Assembly (NCBI GenBank): GCA_958428675.1
Contig: CAUAGV010000037.1
Coordinates: 1-12,101 of the forward strand
Source of the DNA: an uncultured Collinsella sp.
Lineage (GTDB): Bacteria > Actinomycetota > Coriobacteriia > Coriobacteriales > Coriobacteriaceae
Reading direction: 5' to 3'
DNA length: 12,101 nt
The notes below the pieces were generated by a model. That model ran no database searches, was not told where the DNA came from, and saw nothing but the letters and a program-made list of their open reading frames with translations. Both the position numbers and the translations under genes were made by a program. Every line of letters starts with the position of its first letter. Positions within the stretch are counted from its first letter, which is position 1. Shown here piece after piece: positions 7,658 to 12,101 of this stretch.

Positions 7658-8545
7658 GTGACAACGATGGAGCGTCGTCCGGATTCCCGTGGCAAGGTTC
7701 GTGATATCTACGATGCCGGTGAAAACCTGCTGATGGTCGCCACCGACCGCATTTCTGCGTTCGACTTCATTCTTCCCGACGAGATTCCGTTTAAGGGAGA
7801 GGTGCTCAACCGCATCTCGGCATTCTGGTTCGATAAGTTTGCCGACATCGTTCCCAACCACCTCGTTTCCATCGACCCGGCGGATTTCCCCGAGGAGTTT
7901 GCCGAGTATCGTGACTACCTCGCAGGCCGCGCCATGCTGGTCAAGAAGGCCCAGACGATTCCTATCGAGTGCATCGTCCGCGGCTATCTGACCGGTTCGG
8001 GCAAGAAGACCTATGACGAGAACGGTACCGTCTGCGGCATTCAGCTGCCCGAGGGTCTGACCGAGGCTTCCAAGCTTCCCGAGCCGCTGTTCACGCCGTC
8101 CACGAAGGCCGAGATCGGCGACCACGACGAGAACATTTCGTTCGAGCGTTGCTGCGAGATCGTGGGCGAGGACATCGCCGCGCAGATTCGCGACCTGTCC
8201 CTCAAGATTTACAAGGCCGCTGCCGAGTATGCCGCGACTCGAGGCATCATCATCGCCGACACCAAGTTCGAGTTTGGTGTCATCGATGGTAAGGTTACGC
8301 TGATCGACGAGTGCCTCACGCCCGACTCCAGCCGTTTCTGGCCTGCCGCCAGCTACGAGGAGGGCAAGATTCAGCCCAGCTACGACAAACAATTCGTCCG
8401 CAATTGGCTCAAGGCCAACTGGGATATGACGGGGGAGACCCCGCACCTGCCCGCCGAGGTCATCGATGGCACGTCCGAGCGCTATCGCGAGGCCTTCCAA
8501 ATCATCACGGGCTCCCAGTTCACAAGCATGAAGGAGAACGCATAA
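7658..8545 (+). CDS. purC: Phosphoribosylaminoimidazole-succinocarboxamide (SAICAR) synthase
   Basis: The enzyme joins CAIR and aspartate with ATP to make SAICAR, the substrate of PurB, in the cytoplasm. The product has 295 residues, the size of the longer bacterial/yeast ADE1-like form. Evidence includes RGKVRDIYD at residues 11-19 (ATP-binding region), IVRGYLTGSGKK around 106-117, and DECLTPDSSRFWPA at 217-230, all hallmark PurC stretches. GTG 7658 is preferred because AAGGAG ends eight bases upstream; GTG 7649 overlaps that site, and ATG 7667 is too far from it. The next gene starts at the base after the stop, so they share a transcript. The 109-base gap from the kinase gene has no terminator, so read-through from the two-component operon is possible, though an own promoter was not identified. 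Confidence 0.96.
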   Translation: MTTMERRPDSRGKVRDIYDAGENLLMVATDRISAFDFILPDEIPFKGEVLNRISAFWFDKFADIVPNHLVSIDPADFPEEFAEYRDYLAGRAMLVKKAQTIPIECIVRGYLTGSGKKTYDENGTVCGIQLPEGLTEASKLPEPLFTPSTKAEIGDHDENISFERCCEIVGEDIAAQIRDLSLKIYKAAAEYAATRGIIIADTKFEFGVIDGKVTLIDECLTPDSSRFWPAASYEEGKIQPSYDKQFVRNWLKANWDMTGETPHLPAEVIDGTSERYREAFQIITGSQFTSMKENA

Positions 8546-9121
8546 GTGAGTACCCGCAGCGCCACGAACAAGCGCACGCAATCCCACGAGGTTACCGGGG
8601 TTGCGCGCAAGTCCGCCGCATCCGCCAAGCCCGCCCGTCAGGCAGCGAGCTCTGTCCGCGTCGTGCCGGCTTCGTCTAAGGCACGCCGCAAAGAGCTCGA
8701 GAAGGGCGAGAACCTCGAGGGCCTCTCTAAAGAGGAGAAGCGCGCCCGCAAGGCTAAGCAGCGCGCCAAGGAGGATCGCATCTACACGGTGTCGAATATC
8801 CTTCTCAAGCAGGATGAGGACTACACCAAGCGCCGCCGCATCTGGTGGGCCGTGCTCGCTATCGGCATGGTGCTCGTCGTGGCCATTTGGGCTTCGCTGT
8901 ACTTCGCTCCCGCTGGCATGGTGTCCAGCCCTGTCCAGATGGTCGGCATCGTTTTGTCCTACGTCGTCATTTTGGGTGACTTTATTTACGACTTCGTTCG
9001 TATTCGTCCCCTGCGCAACATGTACCGCACGCAGGCCGAGGGCATGTCCGAGAACAAGCTCAACGCTCTTATTGAGCGCGCGGCTGCCGAGGAGGACAAA
9101 AAGGACTCCAAGAAGAAATAG
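8546..9121 (+). CDS. Small basic two-helix membrane protein of unknown function
   Basis: I do not recognise a named family. The 191-residue product begins with about 98 polar residues very rich in Lys, Arg, Ala and Ser, including a charged, probably helical segment at 46-77 (KARRKELEKGEN, then KEEKRARKAKQRAKED). Two membrane helices follow at about 99-120 and 130-151, separated by a short turn (APAGMVSSP). The C-terminus is a charged tail ending in DSKKK. Both ends are probably cytoplasmic by the positive-inside rule. GTG 8546 follows the purC stop with no gap and has AAGGAG nine bases upstream, within the end of purC, so the two genes are tightly linked. A terminator follows. The linkage suggests co-expression with purC but not a purine role. 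Confidence 0.8.
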   Translation: MSTRSATNKRTQSHEVTGVARKSAASAKPARQAASSVRVVPASSKARRKELEKGENLEGLSKEEKRARKAKQRAKEDRIYTVSNILLKQDEDYTKRRRIWWAVLAIGMVLVVAIWASLYFAPAGMVSSPVQMVGIVLSYVVILGDFIYDFVRIRPLRNMYRTQAEGMSENKLNALIERAAAEEDKKDSKKK

Positions 9122-9124
9122 CGT

Positions 9125-9154
9125 TTGCATGCATATTTATCGCTAAGATATAAG
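9125..9154 (+). promoter_or_regulatory. Possible promoter for the aminopeptidase gene, overlapping the upstream terminator
   Basis: TTGCAT (9125-9130) and TATAAG (9149-9154) are 18 bp apart. Transcription would start within the stem-loop at 9155-9181, so a transcript from here would lack the left arm and escape that terminator. The match is moderate only. Confidence 0.35.
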
Positions 9155-9181
9155 GCGCGTCGTTTTTGCGGCGCGCTTTTT
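9155..9181 (+). terminator. Intrinsic terminator after the purC unit
   Basis: GCGCGTCG (9155-9162) pairs with CGGCGCGC (9169-9176), including one G-U, around a T-rich 6-base loop. Five T residues follow. It lies 33 bases after the stop of the basic membrane protein gene. Confidence 0.92.
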
Positions 9182-9209
9182 ACTGTTCTATAGATAGATG
9201 GAGTGGCAC

Positions 9210-10490
9210 ATGATTCGAGCTGCCCTGACGGTCGAAGAGGCTCTGGAGGGCATGAAGGCCCTAGAGCCCAAGATTAAAAACTATGCGCGCCTGGTTGTCC
9301 GCAAGGGCGTAAACGTCAAGCCCGGCCAGGAGGTTGTCGTTCAGTCTCCGGTCGAGTGCGCGCCGTTTGCGCGCGTGGTGGTCGCGGAGGCCTATGCCTC
9401 CGGTGCCGGTCACGTGACGGTTATTTGGGCCGATGACGCCGTGACGAGGCTCACGTACGAGCATGTCGAGAAAAGCTATTTTGAGCAGACGCCCGAGTGG
9501 AAGCGTCTGCAGCTTGATTCCCTGGCCCAGGATGGTGCCTGCTTTATCTTTATCGAGGGTGCGGACCCTGCCGCCCTTAAGGGCATCGATCCCGCTAAGC
9601 CTGCTGCAGCTTCTAAGGCAAGGAACACGCAGTGCAAGGTCTTCCGCCGCGGACTGGACTACAACATCAACCCGTGGTGCATCGCCGGCGCGCCGGTCGT
9701 TGCCTGGGCGCGCGAGGTGTTCCCGGGAGACGCCGATGAGGTTGCAATCTATAAGCTGTGGAATGCGATTCTGCACACCGCTCGCGCCGATGGCCAGGAC
9801 CCGGAGAGCGACTGGGAACTCCATGACGCCGCATTCGAAAAGAACCTGCGTTTCCTGAACGACAATCGTTTCGACTACCTGCATTACACCTCGGCAAATG
9901 GAACCGATCTGACGATTGGCATGACGAAAGGTCACGAGTGGGCCGGCGGCAAGGGCAAGACGCCCGATGGGCACCCCTTCTTCCCCAACATTCCCACTGA
10001 GGAAGTCTTCACCTCGCCTGATCGTATGCGTGCCGACGGTATCGTGTATTCGGCTATGCCGCTCATTCACCACGGTAACAAGGTTGACGATTTTTGGATT
10101 AAGTTCGAGGCGGGCCGCGTAGTGGACTACGATGCCCGCGTGGGTAAGGCGACGCTTGCGAGCATTATTGACACCGATGAAGGTGCCGCTCATCTGGGTG
10201 AGGTCGCGCTTATCTCCAAGAATACGCCGATCCGTGAAAGTGGCGTTCTATTCTATGACACGCTCTATGATGAGAACGCTAGCTGCCATCTCGCGCTGGG
10301 TGTCGGTTTCCCCGAATGCATCGAGGGTGGGTATGACATGTCCAAGGAGGAGCTCCTGGAGCATGGCGTTAACGTCTCGAGCACGCACGTCGATTTTATG
10401 ATCGGCACGGACGATATCGATATTACGGGCATTACGCCTGATGGACGTGAAGTTGTGATTTTCCAGAACGGCCAATGGAGTTGGGAATAG
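9210..10490 (+). CDS. Metallo-aminopeptidase, peptidase family M29 (AmpS/AmpT/PepS type)
   Basis: This cytoplasmic exopeptidase removes N-terminal residues from peptides using a two-metal centre. The 426-residue length is close to the usual family length of about 410. NYARLVVRKGVNVKPGQEV near the N-terminus is a family hallmark. The metal ligands appear in order with family-like spacing: E265 (PTEEVFTSP), E331 (GEVALI), H360 (ENASCHLALG), and H393 and D395 (STHVDFMIG). ATG 9210 is chosen because GGAG lies six bases upstream; ATG 9198 is in frame, four residues longer, and has no ribosome binding site. The gene stands alone between a terminator and tRNA-Lys, and its last codons overlap the tRNA promoter. 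It probably serves general peptide turnover, useful to a bacterium that ferments amino acids. Confidence 0.95.
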   Translation: MIRAALTVEEALEGMKALEPKIKNYARLVVRKGVNVKPGQEVVVQSPVECAPFARVVVAEAYASGAGHVTVIWADDAVTRLTYEHVEKSYFEQTPEWKRLQLDSLAQDGACFIFIEGADPAALKGIDPAKPAAASKARNTQCKVFRRGLDYNINPWCIAGAPVVAWAREVFPGDADEVAIYKLWNAILHTARADGQDPESDWELHDAAFEKNLRFLNDNRFDYLHYTSANGTDLTIGMTKGHEWAGGKGKTPDGHPFFPNIPTEEVFTSPDRMRADGIVYSAMPLIHHGNKVDDFWIKFEAGRVVDYDARVGKATLASIIDTDEGAAHLGEVALISKNTPIRESGVLFYDTLYDENASCHLALGVGFPECIEGGYDMSKEELLEHGVNVSSTHVDFMIGTDDIDITGITPDGREVVIFQNGQWSWE

Positions 10491-10509
10491 TCCCAGACCG
10501 TGGTACAAT
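10481..10509 (+). promoter_or_regulatory. tRNA-Lys promoter
   Basis: TTGGGA (10481-10486) and TACAAT (10504-10509) are exactly 17 bp apart, and the mature tRNA starts nine bases after the -10. The -35 lies inside the last codons of the aminopeptidase gene. Confidence 0.8.
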
Positions 10510-10518
10510 GCCACCCGC

Positions 10519-10594
10519 GGGCCGTTAGCTCAGCTGGCAGAGCAGGGGACTTTTAATCCCAAGGTCCAGGGTTCGAACCCCTGACGGCCCACCA
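10519..10594 (+). tRNA. tRNA-Lys (anticodon UUU)
   Basis: The 76-base gene folds as a full cloverleaf with encoded CCA. The acceptor stem is GGGCCGT with ACGGCCC, the D stem is GCTC with GAGC, the anticodon loop is CTTTTAA with anticodon TTT, the variable loop is AGGTC, and the T arm is CAGGG-TTCGAAC-CCCTG. The anticodon stem has a G-A mismatch at its top pair (positions 27-43), which is tolerated. It has its own promoter and terminator. Confidence 0.97.
10575..10594 (+). repeat. tRNA-Lys 3' end, copy A of a 20-bp direct repeat
   Basis: The last 20 bases of the tRNA gene match 10751-10770 at 18 of 20 positions. Duplicated tRNA 3' ends are the classical mark of site-specific integration at a tRNA gene. 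No integrase gene is present in the window. Confidence 0.75.
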
Positions 10595-10662
10595 TAGAAT
10601 AGAAAAGCGACTGGCGGATGCCGGCCGCTTTTTTGTTGCCGCGACATGGGTTCGAACCCGAA
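10593..10662 (+). repeat. Post-tRNA repeat, copy 1 (terminator plus T-arm-like palindrome)
   Basis: This 70-bp segment recurs as 11759-11826. Shared blocks are CATAGAATAGAAA, GCGA, CGCTTTTTTGTT and GGTTCGAACCCGAA, in that order. The middle, which forms the terminator stem, differs in sequence but still pairs in both copies. The final block contains the 12-bp palindrome GGGTTCGAACCC (10648-10659), identical to the core of a tRNA T arm. Confidence 0.85.
10605..10634 (+). terminator. Terminator of tRNA-Lys
   Basis: AAGCG-A-CTGGC (10605-10615) pairs with GCCGG-C-CGCTT (10620-10630) around GGAT, with one A-C mismatch and one G-U. The T run reaches 10634. It is part of the 70-bp repeat. Confidence 0.9.
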
Positions 10663-10750
10663 AGGGCGCGGAGCTGAGTAAACGCGTGAGCGTTTGCCAG
10701 TGCAGCGCGCGAGGCGCGAAGCGCCGCAGCGGCTGCCTGCAGAGCAGGCC
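10659..10750. repeat. GC-rich hairpin cluster, possible small inserted palindromic element
   Basis: About 90 bases hold several compact stems: AAACGC-GTGA-GCGTTT (10680-10695), GGCGC-GAA-GCGCC (10713-10725), overlapping GCCGC/GCGGC (10723-10733) and GCCTGC-AGA-GCAGGC (10735-10749). On both sides stands GAACC (10654-10658 and 10751-10755), and the outer sequences resemble the two parts of a tRNA T arm and acceptor. This fits a REP- or MITE-like insertion into a duplicated tRNA end, but could also be chance around unrelated structure. Confidence 0.5.
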
Positions 10751-10770
10751 GAACCTCTGACGGCCCACCC
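10751..10770 (+). repeat. Partial tRNA-Lys 3' end, copy B of the 20-bp direct repeat
   Basis: Eighteen of 20 bases equal the tRNA-Lys 3' end; the differences are T for C at 10756 and C for A at 10770, which destroys the CCA end. The next bases (AAAGAAAGGAAAACGA) also loosely resemble the sequence after the real tRNA. No full tRNA can be folded here. It stands 17 bases before the TraX-family start codon and may be an attachment-site scar. Confidence 0.7.
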
Positions 10771-10787
10771 AAAGAAAGGAAAACGAA

Positions 10788-11585
10788 ATGAAAACAGATA
10801 GATACGGAATTAGCGGCAGCACATTAAAGATAATAGCGGCCATTTCGATGGTTCTCGATCATGTAAGCAGGATCGTCCTGACCAATGGAATCATGACTCA
10901 CGCATCGTACAATCAGATATCAGACGAACAGTGGGCGATTCTAAGCGAGGCTTCGGATGTGCTTCATGTTCTTGGCAGAATTGCATTTCCCTTATTTTGC
11001 TTTTTGATAGTTGAGGGATTTTTGCATACTCATGACATAAAGAGGTACCTGCGAAATATGCTTGTCTTCGCAATCATTGCGGAGCCCATATACGATTTCG
11101 TTCAAACCGGGCAACTATTTGACCTTCGGCAACAAAATGTTATGTGTGAGCTCCTGCTTTGCTTGGTCTTCTTGATAATTCTGGAAAAGATACAAAGCCT
11201 TTCAAAATGGAAGAGGTACATCGCAGAAACTGCTCTGATTGTTTTGACAGCACTGGCAGCTGAATACACTAAACTAGATGGCGGTGTGTATGGCATTCTG
11301 CTTGTGGCTGCATTCTATTTATTCCACGACAGCAAGGCCAAGATGTTCTTTGCTGCAGTATGCGCAGCGCTCCTTTCGTCATGCCATATAGTTGGCGGCG
11401 GATTTGAGTTTGCTACAGCTAATATATTTAATCCTGATGTTGCAGCCGCGGTCGTTTCGTTGCTGCTTATCAATCTTTATAATGGCAAGCGAGGGCTGAA
11501 GCTCAAATATTTCTTCTACATTTTCTATCCGGCTCATCTTGCTCTGCTTTATGGTGTCTCACTTATTGTTTTGAACTGTCTTTAA
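10788..11585 (+). CDS. TraX-family integral membrane protein
   Basis: The 265-residue product belongs to the TraX family, named after the F-plasmid protein that N-acetylates pilin. Chromosomal members in gut bacteria are uncharacterised membrane proteins, probably acyltransferase-like. About eight hydrophobic segments are visible. Family landmarks are LKIIAAISMVLDHV near the start (H25), GRIAFPLFCFLIVEGFLHT, EPIYDF, NGKRG, and the C-terminal KYFFYIFYPAHL with YPAHL at 247-251. AAAGGA lies nine bases before ATG 10788. The gene is clearly AT-richer than the rest of the window, with codons ending in A or T common, unlike the GC-ending codons of its neighbours. It sits between two copies of a tRNA-associated repeat, so recent acquisition is likely. 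No pilus or conjugation gene is nearby, so the classical role is not supported. Confidence 0.9.
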   Translation: MKTDRYGISGSTLKIIAAISMVLDHVSRIVLTNGIMTHASYNQISDEQWAILSEASDVLHVLGRIAFPLFCFLIVEGFLHTHDIKRYLRNMLVFAIIAEPIYDFVQTGQLFDLRQQNVMCELLLCLVFLIILEKIQSLSKWKRYIAETALIVLTALAAEYTKLDGGVYGILLVAAFYLFHDSKAKMFFAAVCAALLSSCHIVGGGFEFATANIFNPDVAAAVVSLLLINLYNGKRGLKLKYFFYIFYPAHLALLYGVSLIVLNCL

Positions 11586-11758
11586 AAACTCTCAAACAAG
11601 TCTCTGAAAGCAGAACTAAATTGACCCTAAGACTGCTTGTGAATTTCCGGAAGACCTGTGAGATATGAGGATAGACAACGAGGGCTGTAGAAAGATGCTT
11701 CGAAAGCATGAATGGCAGCGAGAAAATGAGTTCGGAAGCACCCCTCTGGATGCTCCAG

Positions 11759-11826
11759 CATAGAATAGAAAGCGATCGGCTCCGGCTGGTCGCTTTTTTG
11801 TTACCGATGCACGGTTCGAACCCGAA
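11759..11826 (+). repeat. Post-tRNA repeat, copy 2 (no intact tRNA before it)
   Basis: This 68-bp relative of 10593-10662 keeps the same four blocks in the same order, including the terminator T run and the T-arm-like GGTTCGAACCCGAA. It is not preceded by an intact tRNA, only by a short sequence ending GCTCCAGCA. Together with copy 1 it brackets the low-GC TraX gene. Confidence 0.85.
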
Positions 11827-11991
11827 CTTCTATATATAGGAACGCTTGGCGAACAAAACCTGCCTTTTACCGACGGGAAACAAATAACCGATGCTTTTGG
11901 AGTAAAGTGGCGCTCCAGAGATGACCGATGCCTCAACATCTATAAACCAGCTGGTCACCGCCAATATCAGAAGCTGATGCTTCAGTTATAA
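11764..11991 (+). pseudogene. Possible gene remnant: start-less open frame
   Basis: The frame is open for 75 codons to a TAA but has no ATG, GTG or TTG near its start. From 11818 the translation looks protein-like (EPELLYIGTLGEQNLPFTDG, later TDAFGVKWRSRDDRCLNIYK). The 32-codon open frame just upstream (11665-11763) is in the same frame and is separated from it only by the TAG that lies in repeat copy 2. The two could be one old gene broken where the repeat sits. No family was recognised, and chance openness is a real alternative. Confidence 0.25.
11770..11799 (+). terminator. Intrinsic terminator in repeat copy 2
   Basis: AAGCGATCGGC (11770-11780) pairs with GCTGGTCGCTT (11785-11795) over 11 bp, including two G-U pairs, around TCCG. 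The T run reaches 11799. It may end the TraX transcript about 190 bases after the stop. Confidence 0.85.
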
Positions 11992-12101
11992 CCTCAGTGA
12001 CGTGACTGAGGGACCTATTCATTTGTGAACAAAATATGGAGTGCGCGATTCCCGCCCCCGGCGCCCCTCCGGTCTGGCAATATATCTCCTTGCCGCGCGG
12101 C

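Larger units (their letters stand above)
11586..12101. other. Long stretch without a convincing gene
   Basis: Beyond the repeat and terminator at 11759-11826 it holds: a 32-codon open frame (ATG 11665 to TAG 11763) and a start-less continuation in the same frame to 11991; small hairpins ATCAG-AAG-CTGAT (11966-11978) and CCTCAGT-GACGTG-ACTGAGG (11992-12011); and the palindrome CCAGCTGG (11947-11954). It is AT-rich up to about 12035. The last 60 bases turn sharply GC-rich, which suggests a return to host-like sequence. A reading frame from GTG 12041 stays open to the window end but has no good ribosome binding site, so I do not call it. Confidence 0.6.

Noticed and set aside
7556..9130. A 524-codon open frame on the - strand opposite purC and the following gene
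   Set aside because: It lies wholly antisense to purC, whose motifs are unmistakable. Its translation is rich in Leu, Gly, Arg and Val repeats typical of the reverse of GC-rich coding DNA, with no domain.
9198..9209. Longer start for the aminopeptidase at ATG 9198
   Set aside because: It has no Shine-Dalgarno sequence; GGAG is correctly placed for ATG 9210.
10640..10770. CRISPR-like or riboswitch interpretation of the hairpin cluster
   Set aside because: The stems differ from each other, there are no regular repeats and spacers, no cas gene, and no known riboswitch core.
10530..10843. Open frames on the - strand across the tRNA, one reading VGRQGFEPWTLGLKV
   Set aside because: This is the well-known false translation of tRNA genes read in reverse, not a protein.
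11616..11939. A 107-codon - strand open frame after TraX
   Set aside because: It crosses the terminator repeat, has no ribosome binding site and shows no recognisable protein features.
12043..12068. tRNA-like 3' end (GATTCCCGC followed by CCCCGGCGCC)
   Set aside because: There is no TTC before the GA of the T loop, no CCA end and no cloverleaf upstream; the match is too short.
12041..12101. Possible gene start at GTG 12041 running off the window
   Set aside because: Only 20 codons are visible, there is no clear ribosome binding site, and more than one frame is open in this GC-rich tail.

Overview
The window looks like chromosomal DNA of a high-GC Gram-positive gut bacterium of the Coriobacteriia, most probably Collinsella or a close relative. 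This is judged from the protein style, the GC-rich codon use, strong AGGAGG-type ribosome binding sites and the mix of genes. I could not search a database, so the genus is an inference. All confident genes lie on the + strand.

Layout. (1) 1-732 is the 3' part of purB, closed by a strong intrinsic terminator. (2) 874-3506 is a two-gene unit with a 4-bp overlap: an orphan family-3 solute-binding protein anchored or exported at the membrane, then a membrane diguanylate cyclase with an external sensor, a PAS-like linker and a GGDEF domain. (3) 3620-5094 is a second two-gene unit with a 1-bp overlap: a small four-cysteine TSCPD-domain protein (TIGR03905 type), then a Tat-exported lipoprotein of unknown function. 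(4) 5248-7548 encodes an OmpR/PhoB-type response regulator and its HAMP histidine kinase. (5) 7658-9121 is purC followed immediately by a small basic two-helix membrane protein, closed by a terminator. (6) 9210-10490 is an M29 metallo-aminopeptidase, followed by tRNA-Lys(UUU), whose promoter overlaps the end of the aminopeptidase gene. (7) 10595-12101 is an accessory-looking region. It holds a copy of the tRNA 3' end, a cluster of GC-rich hairpins, an AT-richer TraX-family membrane protein gene, and a second copy of the post-tRNA terminator segment. About 500 bases without a convincing gene follow.

How the parts relate. purB and purC catalyse neighbouring steps of purine synthesis (SAICAR synthesis, then removal of fumarate), but here they are separated by three signalling or envelope modules. 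The solute-binding protein and diguanylate cyclase are best read as a split receptor: an external amino-acid-like ligand controlling c-di-GMP. The response regulator and kinase form a classical two-component pair with no obvious target gene beside them.

The most unusual stretch is the tRNA-Lys/TraX region. A roughly 70-bp terminator segment with a T-arm-like palindrome occurs on both sides of the low-GC TraX gene, and a 20-bp near-copy of the tRNA 3' end lies just before TraX. This suggests a small insertion or duplication at a tRNA locus, although no integrase is visible.
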